Source: Pseudomonas gingeri (GTDB lineage: Bacteria > Pseudomonadota > Gammaproteobacteria > Pseudomonadales > Pseudomonadaceae). Taken from it: a stretch of 64,000 nucleotides of DNA. Under the pieces are notes generated by a model. That model had not been told where the DNA came from, made no database searches, and worked only from the letters and a program-made list of their open reading frames with translations. The stretch spans positions 248,001-312,000 of the forward strand of contig NZ_JACAPR010000011.1 in assembly GCF_013385635.1 (NCBI RefSeq), read 5' to 3'. Each line of letters opens with the position of its first letter. The stretch's first letter is position 1. The translations under genes were made by a program, and so were the position numbers. Shown piece after piece: positions 18,256 through 27,861 of this stretch.

Positions 18256-19815
18256 ATGCCTTTGATCCTTCAGGTCACCCGCTACCGTAACCAGCCGCCG
18301 GCGGTCGATCTTTCCTGTGTCTTCAGCGCCGAGGGCGGGGTGATCGGCCGTGCGGTCGGCAGCGATCTGGAACTCGAGGATCCGGGCAAGTACATCTCCC
18401 GCGCCCATGCCCGGATCCATCAGCGGTCGGGGCTCTACTACCTTACCGACACCGGCAGCAACCCGAGCATCGTCAACGACCGGCCCCTGGGCAACGGGCG
18501 TGAGGCGGCGCTGGAGAATGGCGACCGGATCGTTATCGGCGACTACCAGATCGTGGTGGCGGTGTACCCGGATGTCGAAGCCCAGGTCGAGGACCCGAGC
18601 GAGACCCTGAACATGCCGCCGCCGTTCGTACCGCCACCCGTGGCGGTCCCGGCGCCATTGCCGCCGCTGGAAGTCTCGCCGCCACTGCCGCGCCAGTCCG
18701 AGGCGCCGCCAGCGACGGTGCACGATGCCCTGGCGGATCCGCGTGTCCTGGGTTCACTGCTCGATGTCGGCGTGCCGTTTGCCGACCCGCTGGGCCTGAG
18801 CCTGTTCGACGATGGTCAGATGGCCTTGCCGAGCCTTGGCGGTCCGCGCCGGGAGGCCTTGATGCCGGCTTTCCGGGGTGCCGAGAGCGATCATCTGGCG
18901 CCGCAGTTCCAGGCCTTTACGCTGCCGCCGCGCGTGGTGCCGGTCGAGCCTGTGCTGCCGCCGGCCGATGAACCGGTCGCCACCGTGCAGATGATCCCGG
19001 CCGGTTACGATCCGCTGACTGACCTGCTGCAGCCGCTGGTCAGCCCGGCACCGGCACCGACACCGCGGCCGATGCCGTTGTCGGCGGTGCTGGTGCCTCC
19101 CGCCGAGCCGCAGCAGGCGCCGGAAGATATCTGGCGAGTCGCGGAGCCGGAGGTCGTCGCGCCGCTGGTCGAGCCGCTGGGAGCAGCGCAACCGGCGCTG
19201 AAACCGACAGCACCGACGACCACCGATGATGCCGTGCTGCAGGCCCTGCTCAATGGCCTCGGCCTGCCCAACCTGCGTTCCGACCGCGCTCCGGCGGAGC
19301 TGGCGCAACTGGTCGGGGCAATGCTGCGCGAGGCCATCGGCGGGACCATGGACGTGCTCATGGCACGGGCCCTGACCAAGCGCGAAAGCCATATCGACAT
19401 GACCATGATCGGCGCGCACTCGAACAACCCGCTGAAGTTCTTTCCCGATCCCGACAGCGCCCTGACCCAGATGCTCAGCGCCGATGCACCGGCCTACCTG
19501 AAACCGGTGAAGGCCCTCGACGGCGCCTTCGACGACCTCAAGGCCCACGAACTGGCGGTGATCGCGGGCATGCGCGCGGCACTGGGCGCGGTGGTCAAGC
19601 GCTTCGCCCCGCATCGTATCGAACAACGCCTGGCCACCCCCGGACGCCTCGACCGGTTGCTGCCGGGCAGCCGCAAGGCGCGGCTATGGGACCGCCTGGT
19701 GGAGTCCTATGGCGACCTGGCACGGGATGCCGACGAAGACCTGCAACGGCTGTTCGGCGAGATGTTCTCGGTGGCCTATGAAGAACAGGTCGCGCGGTTG
19801 CGGGACAAGCCTTGA
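18256..19815 (+). CDS. tagH: FHA-domain T6SS regulator (TagH/Fha1-type)
   Basis: A 519-residue cytoplasmic protein. The N-terminal FHA domain (about residues 20-95) shows GRAVGSDLELED, the YISRAHARI phosphothreonine-binding core and the SNPSIVNDRPL turn. A long Pro/Ala-rich linker follows (about 110-320). The C-terminal 190 residues are the T6SS-associated domain with FFPDPDSALTQML. In other pseudomonads, Fha proteins are phosphorylated by PpkA and dephosphorylated by PppA to switch assembly on and off. Both partners are encoded downstream here, so the same pathway is likely. Confidence 0.93.
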   Translation: MPLILQVTRYRNQPPAVDLSCVFSAEGGVIGRAVGSDLELEDPGKYISRAHARIHQRSGLYYLTDTGSNPSIVNDRPLGNGREAALENGDRIVIGDYQIVVAVYPDVEAQVEDPSETLNMPPPFVPPPVAVPAPLPPLEVSPPLPRQSEAPPATVHDALADPRVLGSLLDVGVPFADPLGLSLFDDGQMALPSLGGPRREALMPAFRGAESDHLAPQFQAFTLPPRVVPVEPVLPPADEPVATVQMIPAGYDPLTDLLQPLVSPAPAPTPRPMPLSAVLVPPAEPQQAPEDIWRVAEPEVVAPLVEPLGAAQPALKPTAPTTTDDAVLQALLNGLGLPNLRSDRAPAELAQLVGAMLREAIGGTMDVLMARALTKRESHIDMTMIGAHSNNPLKFFPDPDSALTQMLSADAPAYLKPVKALDGAFDDLKAHELAVIAGMRAALGAVVKRFAPHRIEQRLATPGRLDRLLPGSRKARLWDRLVESYGDLARDADEDLQRLFGEMFSVAYEEQVARLRDKP

Positions 19816-19847
19816 TGACACTCGCTGGCAGTTGTGTCGTCCATGAG

Positions 19848-19949
19848 GGCCTCTTTGCGGGCAAGCCCGCTCCCACAATGGTCCGAGTTGCTCATCGCTT
19901 GATGACATGACGCAGTTCCTGTGGGAGCCGGCTTGCCCGCGAAGACGGC
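19848..19949. repeat. Pair of inverted REP elements (REPIN)
   Basis: Two copies of the Pseudomonas REP core, GCGGGCAAGCCCGCTCCCAC near 19857-19876 and its near reverse complement (GTGGGAGCCGGCTTGCCCGC) at 19921-19940, lie about 45 bp apart in opposite orientation. They fill the 196-bp gap between the FHA gene and tssK, where tssJ usually lies. Confidence 0.85.
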
Positions 19950-20011
19950 ATGACAGGCACCGCAGTATTAACAGATCGCCCTACTTAATTTGCCTCAGCG
20001 AGACCCCCTTT

Positions 20012-21343
20012 ATGTCCTGGAACAACAAAGTCGTCTGGTCGGAAGGCATGCTGCTGCAACCCCAGCACCTGCAACAGCACGATCGTTTCCTGCAGACCCA
20101 GCTCGAAGCCAGGGTACGCGCCTTGCGTCCTTACTCCTGGGGCTTCTCGCGGCTGGAGATCGACCAGCAGCAACTGGCCCTGGGCAAGCTCTCGCTGCTG
20201 TCCTACAGCGCTGTGCTGCCCGATGGTACGCCCGCCGGCCTGCCGTTCGAGGACGAGGCGCCGTTGCCGCTGGATATCCCCGCCGACGCCCGCGACCTGA
20301 CGGTGGTGCTGGCCTTGCCGGCGGCCCGTCCCGGCGTCCCCGAGGTCGATGACCGGCCCGGCTTCGAAAACTTCGCCCGCCATCGCAGCAGCGAATATGA
20401 AGCCTGGGACAGCAACGGCCTGGACAACAGCGCACTGATGAGTATCGGCAAGCTGCGCCTGCGCCTGGCCTTCGAGCACGATGTCGCCGATGCCTATAGC
20501 TGCATCGGCGTGGCGCGGATCGTCGAGCGCCGGGCCGACAACCGGGTGGTGCTCGACCGTGACTATTGCCCGCCGTGCCTGGACGTCCGGGTCGCGCCGC
20601 TGCTGGGCAGTTTCCTCGACGAATTGCTCGGCCTGCTGCAACAGCGCAGCGATGCCCTGGCTTCGCGCCTGACCCAGCCGGACGGCAGCGGCGCAGCCGA
20701 GATCGCCGACTTCCTCCTGTTGCAGGTGCTCAACCGCAGCCTGCCGCTGGTGCGCCACCTGGCGAGCATGACCGGGCTGCACCCGCAAACCCTGTATCGC
20801 GACCTGGCGGCACTGGCCGGCGAACTGGCGACCTTTACCCAGGAAGACAAGCGCGCAGTGGCCTACCCGGTGTATCGCCACGATGCGCTGGCCGAGACTT
20901 TCAGCCCGCTGATGGTCGACCTGCGGCGTTCACTGTCGGCGGTGCTCGATGCGCGGGCGATTGCCATTGCCCTGGAAGAGCGTCAGTACGGCATCCGCGT
21001 GGCGGTGCTGCCGGACCAGGAACTGCTGCGCTCGGCGACCTTCGTGCTCGCGGTGCGTGCGCAGATGTCCGCCGAAGCGGTGCGCAATGGCTTTCCGCCA
21101 CAGGTCAAGATCGGCTCGGTGGAGAAGATCCGCGACCTGGTCAACCTGCAACTGCCGGGCATCGGCCTGCGCCCGCTGCCGGTGGCGCCACGGCAGTTGC
21201 CGTTCCATGCCGGCTTCACCTATTTCGAACTCGACCGCGCCAGCGACTACTGGCAGCAATTGAGCAACTCCGCGGGCTTCGCGATGCATGTGGCCGGCGT
21301 GTTCCCCGGACTGGACATGCAGTTCTGGGCTATCCGACTCTAA
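20012..21343 (+). CDS. tssK: T6SS baseplate-membrane connector TssK
   Basis: A 443-residue VasE/ImpJ-family protein. TssK trimers join the baseplate to the TssL-TssM membrane complex. The N-terminus NNKVVWSEGMLLQPQHLQQ is diagnostic. The HAGFTYFELDRASDYWQQL block near the C-terminus is conserved in the membrane-complex-binding domain. The ATG at 20012 gives this standard N-terminus; the open frame before it runs into a REP element and is not coding. It starts the second half of the cluster, probably from its own promoter after the REPIN. Confidence 0.96.
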   Translation: MSWNNKVVWSEGMLLQPQHLQQHDRFLQTQLEARVRALRPYSWGFSRLEIDQQQLALGKLSLLSYSAVLPDGTPAGLPFEDEAPLPLDIPADARDLTVVLALPAARPGVPEVDDRPGFENFARHRSSEYEAWDSNGLDNSALMSIGKLRLRLAFEHDVADAYSCIGVARIVERRADNRVVLDRDYCPPCLDVRVAPLLGSFLDELLGLLQQRSDALASRLTQPDGSGAAEIADFLLLQVLNRSLPLVRHLASMTGLHPQTLYRDLAALAGELATFTQEDKRAVAYPVYRHDALAETFSPLMVDLRRSLSAVLDARAIAIALEERQYGIRVAVLPDQELLRSATFVLAVRAQMSAEAVRNGFPPQVKIGSVEKIRDLVNLQLPGIGLRPLPVAPRQLPFHAGFTYFELDRASDYWQQLSNSAGFAMHVAGVFPGLDMQFWAIRL

Positions 21344-21353
21344 GCGCAGGTAA

Positions 21354-22676
21354 GTGAACGTGAACCACAACGACACCTTCGATGCGGAACAGGACCCGGA
21401 CCGCACGCTGTTGATCCCGACGCCGGGCGGTCGTCGCCCGGCGCCTGCGCCGGCTGCCGTCCAGCCGCCGCTTGCCGCGCAACCGGCGCCGAGGACGGCC
21501 ACGACCGTGGTGGTCAACGGCAAGGGCCTCAACCCGCTGGTACGGGCGGCGAACCCGTTGCTCGACCTGGTGGTGCCGCTACGGTTGATGACCTCGGCGC
21601 CGGATATGGAGAGTTTGCGCCAGCGCCTGATCCAGGCGATCCAGGCCTTCGAGGGCCAGGCGCGGACCAGCCAGATTCCCGCCGAAACCGTGGCTGCTTC
21701 GCGTTATGCGCTGTGCACCCTGGTGGACGAGACGATTTCCAGCACGCCCTGGGGGGCGGGCGTGTGGAACAGCCGCAGCCTGCTGGTGACCTTCCATAAC
21801 GAGGCCTGGGGCGGCGAGAAATTCTTCCTGATCCTGCAACGGCTCAGCCAGGACCCGCGCACCCATATCGACGTGCTGGAGTTGTTGTACCTGTGCATGG
21901 CATTAGGCCTGGAAGGACGTTATCGGGTGCTCGACCGTGGTCTGGACCAGTTGACCACCTTGCGTGAACGCCTGTTGCGATTGATCCAGCAGCAGCGCGG
22001 TGCCCAGGAGCAGGACCTGTCGCTGCGCTGGCGCGGCGCCGAAACGGTGCAACCGTCGATGTTGCGGCTGGTGCCCTGGTGGGTGCTGGCTGCGGTGGCG
22101 GCAGTGTTGCTGCTGACCTTGCAGATGACCTACAGCTGGCTGCTCAACCGCGCCTCCGATCCGGTGTTCGCGCAGATGGGCGCGATTCGCGTGGCCTCGC
22201 CCTTGCGCGCGCCGGCAGCGCCGACACCGGCGCCGGTGCGTTTGTCCGGGTTCCTCGCCGCCGAGGTGGCCCAGGGGTTGGTCAGCGTCAAGGACAGCGC
22301 CGATCGGTCGGTGGTCACCCTGCGTGGCGATGGCGTGTTTGCTTCCGGCAGCGCCGAAGTGTCGAGCAACTTCGACGACCTGCTGGCGCGCATCGGCGAT
22401 GCGCTGAAAACCGTGCCGGGGGATGTGGTGGTGGTCGGGCATACCGACAACCTGCGGCCATCGCTGTCTTCGCGCTTCGCCTCGAACTTCGACCTGTCCA
22501 CGGCACGGGCCAAGACCGTGGCACGGCTGCTGGCCGAGCGCACCGGTGCGCCGGAGCGTTATCGCAGCGAGGGCCGTGGCGAAACCGAGCCGCTGGTGGC
22601 CAACGACTCGGCGGCCAACCGCGCACGTAACCGGCGGGTGGATATCACCGTGCTGATTCCGGCCCAGGGGCAGTAA
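21354..22676 (+). CDS. tssL: TssL with C-terminal OmpA-like peptidoglycan-binding domain
   Basis: A 440-residue DotU/TssL inner-membrane protein. The cytoplasmic DotU domain spans about residues 60-215 (VDETISSTPWG, LLVTFHNEAWGGEKFF, DVLELLYLCMALGLEGRY). A transmembrane helix follows (PWWVLAAVAAVLLLTLQM). The periplasmic C-terminus is an OmpA-like domain (VVVVGHTDNLRPS, then NRARNRRVDITVL) that binds peptidoglycan. The GTG at 21354 is used here; a second GTG at 21360 has better spacing from AGGTAA. This extended form can anchor the membrane complex to the cell wall, relevant because no tssJ is found. Confidence 0.96.
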   Translation: MNVNHNDTFDAEQDPDRTLLIPTPGGRRPAPAPAAVQPPLAAQPAPRTATTVVVNGKGLNPLVRAANPLLDLVVPLRLMTSAPDMESLRQRLIQAIQAFEGQARTSQIPAETVAASRYALCTLVDETISSTPWGAGVWNSRSLLVTFHNEAWGGEKFFLILQRLSQDPRTHIDVLELLYLCMALGLEGRYRVLDRGLDQLTTLRERLLRLIQQQRGAQEQDLSLRWRGAETVQPSMLRLVPWWVLAAVAAVLLLTLQMTYSWLLNRASDPVFAQMGAIRVASPLRAPAAPTPAPVRLSGFLAAEVAQGLVSVKDSADRSVVTLRGDGVFASGSAEVSSNFDDLLARIGDALKTVPGDVVVVGHTDNLRPSLSSRFASNFDLSTARAKTVARLLAERTGAPERYRSEGRGETEPLVANDSAANRARNRRVDITVLIPAQGQ

Positions 22677-22701
22677 CAAGCCAGCCCTTTCTTTTTCAAG
22701 T

Positions 22702-25700
22702 ATGCGGATATTTATGAAGCGATATTTTCTCTGGCTGGTGAAACCGTGGTTTCTGTCCCTGCTCGGGGTGCTGCTGCTGTCGCTGCTGGTCTGGTACGAA
22801 GGCCCGCTGCTGGCGTTCAACGGCCATGAGCCGCTGGCCCCCGAAGCCTGGCGCTGGCGGCTGATCCTGTTGTTGCTGCTGCTCTGGGCCGGTTACTTCG
22901 CCTGGAAGCTGTTCCAGGCCTGGCAGGCCAACCGGGTGTTGATGGCCGGTGTCGGCGGGCAGGACCAGACCCAGGCCATTGCCAGCACGGGGGCGCGCGA
23001 ATCCGAAGCCGAGGTGGCCGTGCTGGGCGAACGCATGCGTGCGGCGATGGCGGTGCTGCGCAAGGCCAATCCCGGCTGGAAAATGAGCGGTCAATATCTC
23101 TACCAGTTGCCCTGGTACATGTTTGTCGGCGCACCGGGCAGTGGCAAGACCACCGCACTGACCCATTCCGGCCTGCAGTTTCCCCTCAGCGACGCCCTCG
23201 GTGCCGGGGCCATCGGCGGGGTCGGCGGTACCCGACACTGCGACTGGTGGTTTACCGATGAGGCAGTGCTGCTCGACACCGCCGGGCGCTTCACCACCCA
23301 GGACAGCCATGGCGAAGTCGACAAGGCGGCCTGGCTCGGCTTCCTCGACCTGCTGAAAAAACACCGGCGACGGCGCCCGGTCAATGGCGTGATCGTCGCC
23401 CTGAGTGTCAGTGACCTGCTGCAACAGGGCGAGGCCCAGCGTCAGGTCCAGGCCCTGGCGATCCGCGCGCGGATCAACGAATTGCACGAACGTCTCGGCC
23501 TGCGTTTTCCGGTCTACGTGATCATCACCAAATGCGACCTGATGGCCGGCTTCTCCGAGTTCTTCGAAAGCTTCGGGCGCGAGGAACGTTCCCAGGTCTG
23601 GGGCGTGACCTTCCCCCTGGCCCAAGCCGGCCAGGGCGGTCAGCCCGATACCGCGCTGGCGGCGTTTCCGGCGGAGTTCGATGTCCTTGAGCGACAACTG
23701 CATGTGCGCCTGCTGGAGCGGGTGCAGCAGGAGCGCGATCTGTCGCGACGGGCGCTGCTCTACAGCTTTCCGCAGCAGTTCGCCGGAATCGGCGAGGGCC
23801 TGACGCGGTTTCTCAATACCGTGTTCGAGTCCAATCGCTACCAGGAACCGGCACTGCTGCGCGGGGTGTACTTCACCAGCGGCACCCAGGAAGGCAGTCC
23901 CATCGACCGAGTGCTGGCGTCCCTCGCGGCGTCGTTCGGCCTCAGCCGCAAGGTCCTGCCGCCGAATGCCGCCAGCGGCCGCAGCTACTTCATCACCCGC
24001 CTGATGCGCGAGGTGATCTTCAAGGAAGCCGGCCTGGCCGGGGTCAATCCACGGGAAGAACGCCGTCGACGCTTGTTCGAACGGGGCGGCCTGGCGCTGG
24101 CCGGGGTGCTGGTGGTGTTGCTGGGCATGTGCATGACCATCAGCTACAACCGCAACCAGGACTTTATCGACACCTCATTGCTGCGTACCCATGAGGTCGG
24201 GCAACTGGCCCATGATCTGCCCGGCGAGGGCAATGTGTTGGTGACCCTGGCGTTGCTGAATGCCGCCCGTGACCTGCCGGCGGGATTCGCTGCCCGCGAC
24301 CAGGGCGTGCCGTTGCTCAATCGCATGGGCCTGTACCAGGGCGACAAGCTTGGCGTGGGCGCGGTCAACCTGTACCGGCGCCTGCTGCGCGGCACGCTGT
24401 TGCCGCAGATCGTCGCCAATATGGAAAGCGCGCTGCGCCGGGGCGATACCAGCAACCAGGATTTTCTCTACGAGACCTTGCGTGCCTACCTGATGCTCGG
24501 CGAGCGGCAGTATTTCGATGCCGCCTCGGTGCAGGCCTGGGTTGATCTCGATTGGCGCCGTGACCTGCCCCAGGCCACGGAAGAGCAGCGCCAGCAACTG
24601 TCGGCTCATGTCAGCGCCTTGCTCGATGCCAACGACGAGGAGGCCGAGCCGGTGCAACTGGACACCGCGCTGGTGGCCAAGGTGCGCCTGGCGCTGGCGA
24701 GCATGCCGCTGTCCCAACGGATCTATAACCGTCTCAAGCGCCAGGTGGCCGAGGGCAATCTGCCGGAGCCGAGTGTCAGCGGCGCGGTGGGGCGCGATGT
24801 CTCGCCGGTGTTCAAGCGCCAGAGCGGGGCGCCGCTGTCCCGCGGTGTCAGCGGGGTCTACAGCATCGCCGGCTACCGGCTGCTGGCGAGCAAAAGTGCG
24901 GCGGCGGTGGCCGACATGGCCAAGGACAGCTGGGTGCTGGATCGCCAGGAATCGCTGACGACCCAGGGCGACAGCCCATCGATGAATGCGGCGGTACTGC
25001 AACTCTACTACGCCGACTATATCCGCCAGTGGGATGCCTACCTGGACGATGTGCGGCTGGTGCCGCTGACCAGCCTCGACCAGGCGGCGCGGGTGACCAA
25101 TGCCCTTGGCGCCGGCGATTCGCCGCTGCGCCAGTGGCTGCAGGCGGTGGCCCGGGAAACCACCCTTGATGGCGTGTTGAATGCGCCGCTCAAGGACCGC
25201 CTCGGTGCGGCGTTGCCCAGCGGCCGGCTGGCGGACGCGAAGAAAAAGCTCGAGTCGGTGCTTGGTCAGGGAGATGCCCCGGCCGCAGCCGATCCGGGCG
25301 GCAATCCGGTGGACCTGCATTTCGCCGCGCTGCACAAGCTGGTGGGCGATGGCGGCAGCGGGCCGATAGACGAGGTGGTGGCCTCGATGAAGGACGCCGC
25401 GCAGTATTTCGACAGCGCCGACAGCGCCCGTCGCAGCGGTGCACCGGCGCCTTCGGGGGAAGTGCTGACCCGTCTCAAGCGCGCCGGCGATGTACAGCCT
25501 GCGCCGGTTTCGGCGTTGCTGCGGGATGTCGAGTCGGGGGGCAATGCGCTGACCTTGGGTAACGAGCGGGCCCGTCTGAATGCCCTGTGGGAAGCCTCCG
25601 GCGCGCCATTCTGCCGTGATGCGATTGCCGGTCGTTATCCGCTGGTGCGCGGTTCGAGCCGGGATGCCACCGCCGACGACTTCGGCAAGTTCTTCGCTCC

Positions 25701-26265
25701 TGGCGGCATCATGGACGACTTCTTCAGCAAGAACCTGCAGGCCTATGTCGACATGAGCGGCAGCCAGTGGCGCTGGCGTGCCACCAGCGCGGCGACCCTG
25801 AGCATTCCCCAGGACGTGCTCAACCAGTTCCAGCGCGGCGCGCGCCTGCGCGACATGTTCTTTGTCGCCGGGGCCCACCAGCCCTCGCTGCATTTCGACC
25901 TGAAGGCGGTGAGTGCCGACCCGGCGCTGAGCAAGGTCACCCTCGATATCGACGGTCAGCCGGTGGTGTTCGACGTGACCACGCCGTCCAACTTCACCCC
26001 GATTGTCCTGCCCAGCGGCAAGGGCGGCGATCTGGTGCGCTTTGACGCGATACCACCGCTCAACAGCCTGCTGCGCGCCGACGGCCCCTGGGCCTGGCTG
26101 CATCTGGTGGACAAGGGGGTGCTGGAGAGCGAGCAGGGCGAGAACTACCGCCTGACCTTCAGTCTGGATGGGCGCAAGGTGGTCTATGAGTTGCGCGCCA
26201 GCAGCGTGATCAATCCGTTCCGTCGCGATGCGCTGGAGCAGTTCCGCTGCCCGGCCAGCTTGTAG
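22702..26265 (+). CDS. tssM: T6SS membrane complex protein TssM (IcmF)
   Basis: A 1187-residue IcmF-family protein. Two N-terminal transmembrane segments (about residues 13-32 and 52-70) precede a cytoplasmic NTPase-like domain with Walker A GAPGSGKTTAL near 143. A third transmembrane segment near 455-475 leads to a large periplasmic part. Family C-terminal blocks include FFSKNLQAYVDMSGSQWRW. TssM spans the envelope and is the main scaffold of the trans-envelope complex. An ATG four codons later (22714) is an alternative start. The Walker motif is intact. Confidence 0.96.
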   Translation: MRIFMKRYFLWLVKPWFLSLLGVLLLSLLVWYEGPLLAFNGHEPLAPEAWRWRLILLLLLLWAGYFAWKLFQAWQANRVLMAGVGGQDQTQAIASTGARESEAEVAVLGERMRAAMAVLRKANPGWKMSGQYLYQLPWYMFVGAPGSGKTTALTHSGLQFPLSDALGAGAIGGVGGTRHCDWWFTDEAVLLDTAGRFTTQDSHGEVDKAAWLGFLDLLKKHRRRRPVNGVIVALSVSDLLQQGEAQRQVQALAIRARINELHERLGLRFPVYVIITKCDLMAGFSEFFESFGREERSQVWGVTFPLAQAGQGGQPDTALAAFPAEFDVLERQLHVRLLERVQQERDLSRRALLYSFPQQFAGIGEGLTRFLNTVFESNRYQEPALLRGVYFTSGTQEGSPIDRVLASLAASFGLSRKVLPPNAASGRSYFITRLMREVIFKEAGLAGVNPREERRRRLFERGGLALAGVLVVLLGMCMTISYNRNQDFIDTSLLRTHEVGQLAHDLPGEGNVLVTLALLNAARDLPAGFAARDQGVPLLNRMGLYQGDKLGVGAVNLYRRLLRGTLLPQIVANMESALRRGDTSNQDFLYETLRAYLMLGERQYFDAASVQAWVDLDWRRDLPQATEEQRQQLSAHVSALLDANDEEAEPVQLDTALVAKVRLALASMPLSQRIYNRLKRQVAEGNLPEPSVSGAVGRDVSPVFKRQSGAPLSRGVSGVYSIAGYRLLASKSAAAVADMAKDSWVLDRQESLTTQGDSPSMNAAVLQLYYADYIRQWDAYLDDVRLVPLTSLDQAARVTNALGAGDSPLRQWLQAVARETTLDGVLNAPLKDRLGAALPSGRLADAKKKLESVLGQGDAPAAADPGGNPVDLHFAALHKLVGDGGSGPIDEVVASMKDAAQYFDSADSARRSGAPAPSGEVLTRLKRAGDVQPAPVSALLRDVESGGNALTLGNERARLNALWEASGAPFCRDAIAGRYPLVRGSSRDATADDFGKFFAPGGIMDDFFSKNLQAYVDMSGSQWRWRATSAATLSIPQDVLNQFQRGARLRDMFFVAGAHQPSLHFDLKAVSADPALSKVTLDIDGQPVVFDVTTPSNFTPIVLPSGKGGDLVRFDAIPPLNSLLRADGPWAWLHLVDKGVLESEQGENYRLTFSLDGRKVVYELRASSVINPFRRDALEQFRCPASL

Positions 26266-26275
26266 GGGCGAGGGC

Positions 26276-26974
26276 ATGGAGCAGAACACCCATGTCGCCG
26301 GATTCTTCGGCAAGGTCATGAGCCATGGCGATTTTGTGATGCGGCGCTTGCCCGCCGGCTTCCTGCGTGAATGGGACAACTGGTTGCAGGCGGGCTTGCA
26401 ACACAGCCGCGAGCGCCTCGGCGAGCAGTGGCTGGCGGTGTACCTGTGCAGCCCGGTGTGGCGCTTTGCGCTGTCCGCCGGGGTCTGTGGCGAGCAGGCC
26501 TGGTGCGGGGTGATGATTCCCAGCCTGGATCGGGTGGGGCGTTATTTCCCGTTGACCCTGGCCGCCAGTGCGCCGCCGGCGCCGTTGTTGCAACGCCTGG
26601 AGTTCGACGGTGACTGGTATGGGCAACTGGAACGGTTGGCGCTGTCGTCGCTGGCCGACGGCTTTTCCCTGGAGCGCTTCGATGCCCAGGTCGATTGCCT
26701 GGCGCCGTTGTCTCCCGCGATGGGCGTGCTGCCGCAGGAGGGCGGCTTTGCCTCACCGGCGGCGGCCTCCTGGCTGGATATCCCCGGACTGGATCGACTG
26801 GCCGAGGCGCTGCCCTGGTTACGGATCCAGATCGATGACGAGCGGCTGGCGGGGCATTGCCTGTTCTGGACCGAAGGCTCGCCGCAGCTGCCGCCGTCGC
26901 TTCTGGTCAGCGCCGGGTTGCCCTCGGCGATGACCTTTGCCGATATGCTCGATGGGCGGCACTACCGGGAGTAG
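26276..26974 (+). CDS. tagF: TagF, post-translational T6SS regulator
   Basis: A 232-residue TagF/SciT-family protein. The N-terminus VAGFFGKVMSHGDFVMRRLP and the following FLREWDNWLQ are diagnostic. In Pseudomonas, TagF restrains T6SS activity independently of the threonine-phosphorylation switch, probably by binding Fha. The ATG at 26276 follows GGGGCGAGGGC and lies 10 bp after tssM. It is the last plus-strand gene of the cluster and converges on the phosphatase gene over a perfect hairpin. Confidence 0.93.
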   Translation: MEQNTHVAGFFGKVMSHGDFVMRRLPAGFLREWDNWLQAGLQHSRERLGEQWLAVYLCSPVWRFALSAGVCGEQAWCGVMIPSLDRVGRYFPLTLAASAPPAPLLQRLEFDGDWYGQLERLALSSLADGFSLERFDAQVDCLAPLSPAMGVLPQEGGFASPAAASWLDIPGLDRLAEALPWLRIQIDDERLAGHCLFWTEGSPQLPPSLLVSAGLPSAMTFADMLDGRHYRE

Positions 26975-26990
26975 GGTGGTTGGCTGTGCC

Positions 26991-27022
26991 GGCCTCTTCG
27001 CGGGCTTGCCCGCGAAGAGGCC
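26991..27022. terminator. Perfect REP-type hairpin between convergent tagF and phosphatase genes
   Basis: A 14-bp perfect stem (GGCCTCTTCGCGGG and its complement) with a CTTG loop. The core is a Pseudomonas REP. Lying between two converging genes, it probably serves as a transcription barrier in both directions, although no T-run is present. Confidence 0.65.
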
Positions 27023-27042
27023 CGAACAATCACCGCCACGCT

Positions 27043-27861
27043 TCAATGTGCACACAGCGCCAGGAGCACTGTCACATTGTCCCGTCCGCCATAATCCCCG
27101 GCCAAAGTCACCAGGTACTGGCACACCGCATCCAGGGTCTGCGCCGTGGCCACCGCCAGCACATTGGCGATCTCCTGGTGCGGCACGCAACCATGCAGGC
27201 CATCGCTGCACAGCATCAGCAGGTCACCTGCCAGCACTTGCTGCGCACGGATCTGCGGTTCCACCCTGGGTGACGGCCCGATGGCCTGCAGCAACAGGTT
27301 GCGCGCCGGCAGACGATCGACCTTGCCCGCTTCCAGTGCCTGCTGATACCAGGTCTGGTCACGGGTCAGCAGCGCCAGTTCGCCTTCACGCCAGCGATAC
27401 AACCGGCTGTCGCCAACATGAAAGACAATCATCGGCCCTTCGTCTTGCGGGCGCCAGAAGCCGGTGAGGGTGGTGCCCATGCCACTACCTTCGCTGCGCT
27501 GGCGGGCGACATTCTGCGCGTAGAGCCGGGCGTTGACGCACTCGATGGCGTCATGCAGCACGCCCACCGCGCGCATGTCCGGGTCGGACCAGGTGGCATC
27601 GGGGTCGACCGAAGTGGCTACTGTCGCCAGGGCATGGTCGTCGAGAAAGTCACGCAGGCTGTTGAGCGCACAGGCACTGGCCTGGGCACCGGCTTCATGG
27701 CCGCCCATGCCATCGGCCACCGCCAGCAGGCCGAGGCCGGTGTCGATGAGGAAATTGTCTTCGTTGCTGTCACGCACCGGGCCGACGTCGCTGACGCCAT
27801 AGGCCACGGCGTTGGCCAGGCGATGCGGGCCACAGGTACCCAAGGGGGAATGTTGTGTCAT
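27043..27861 (-). CDS. pppA: PP2C-type Ser/Thr phosphatase of the T6SS switch (PppA/Stp1)
   Basis: A 272-residue PP2C/PPM phosphatase. Metal-binding motifs are intact: VRDSNEDNFL, LAVADGMGGHEAG, IVFHVGDSRLYRW, CSDGLHG and GGRDNVTVLL. In P. aeruginosa the homologue removes the PpkA-dependent phosphate from Fha1 and favours disassembly or repositioning of the apparatus. The start overlaps the kinase stop by four bases, so the kinase and phosphatase are made together. Confidence 0.93.
   Translation of the reverse strand: MTQHSPLGTCGPHRLANAVAYGVSDVGPVRDSNEDNFLIDTGLGLLAVADGMGGHEAGAQASACALNSLRDFLDDHALATVATSVDPDATWSDPDMRAVGVLHDAIECVNARLYAQNVARQRSEGSGMGTTLTGFWRPQDEGPMIVFHVGDSRLYRWREGELALLTRDQTWYQQALEAGKVDRLPARNLLLQAIGPSPRVEPQIRAQQVLAGDLLMLCSDGLHGCVPHQEIANVLAVATAQTLDAVCQYLVTLAGDYGGRDNVTVLLALCAH

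Noticed and set aside
16216..18723. 835-codon open frame opposite vgrG and the FHA gene
   Set aside because: Same kind of antisense shadow; the plus strand has diagnostic VgrG and FHA sequence.
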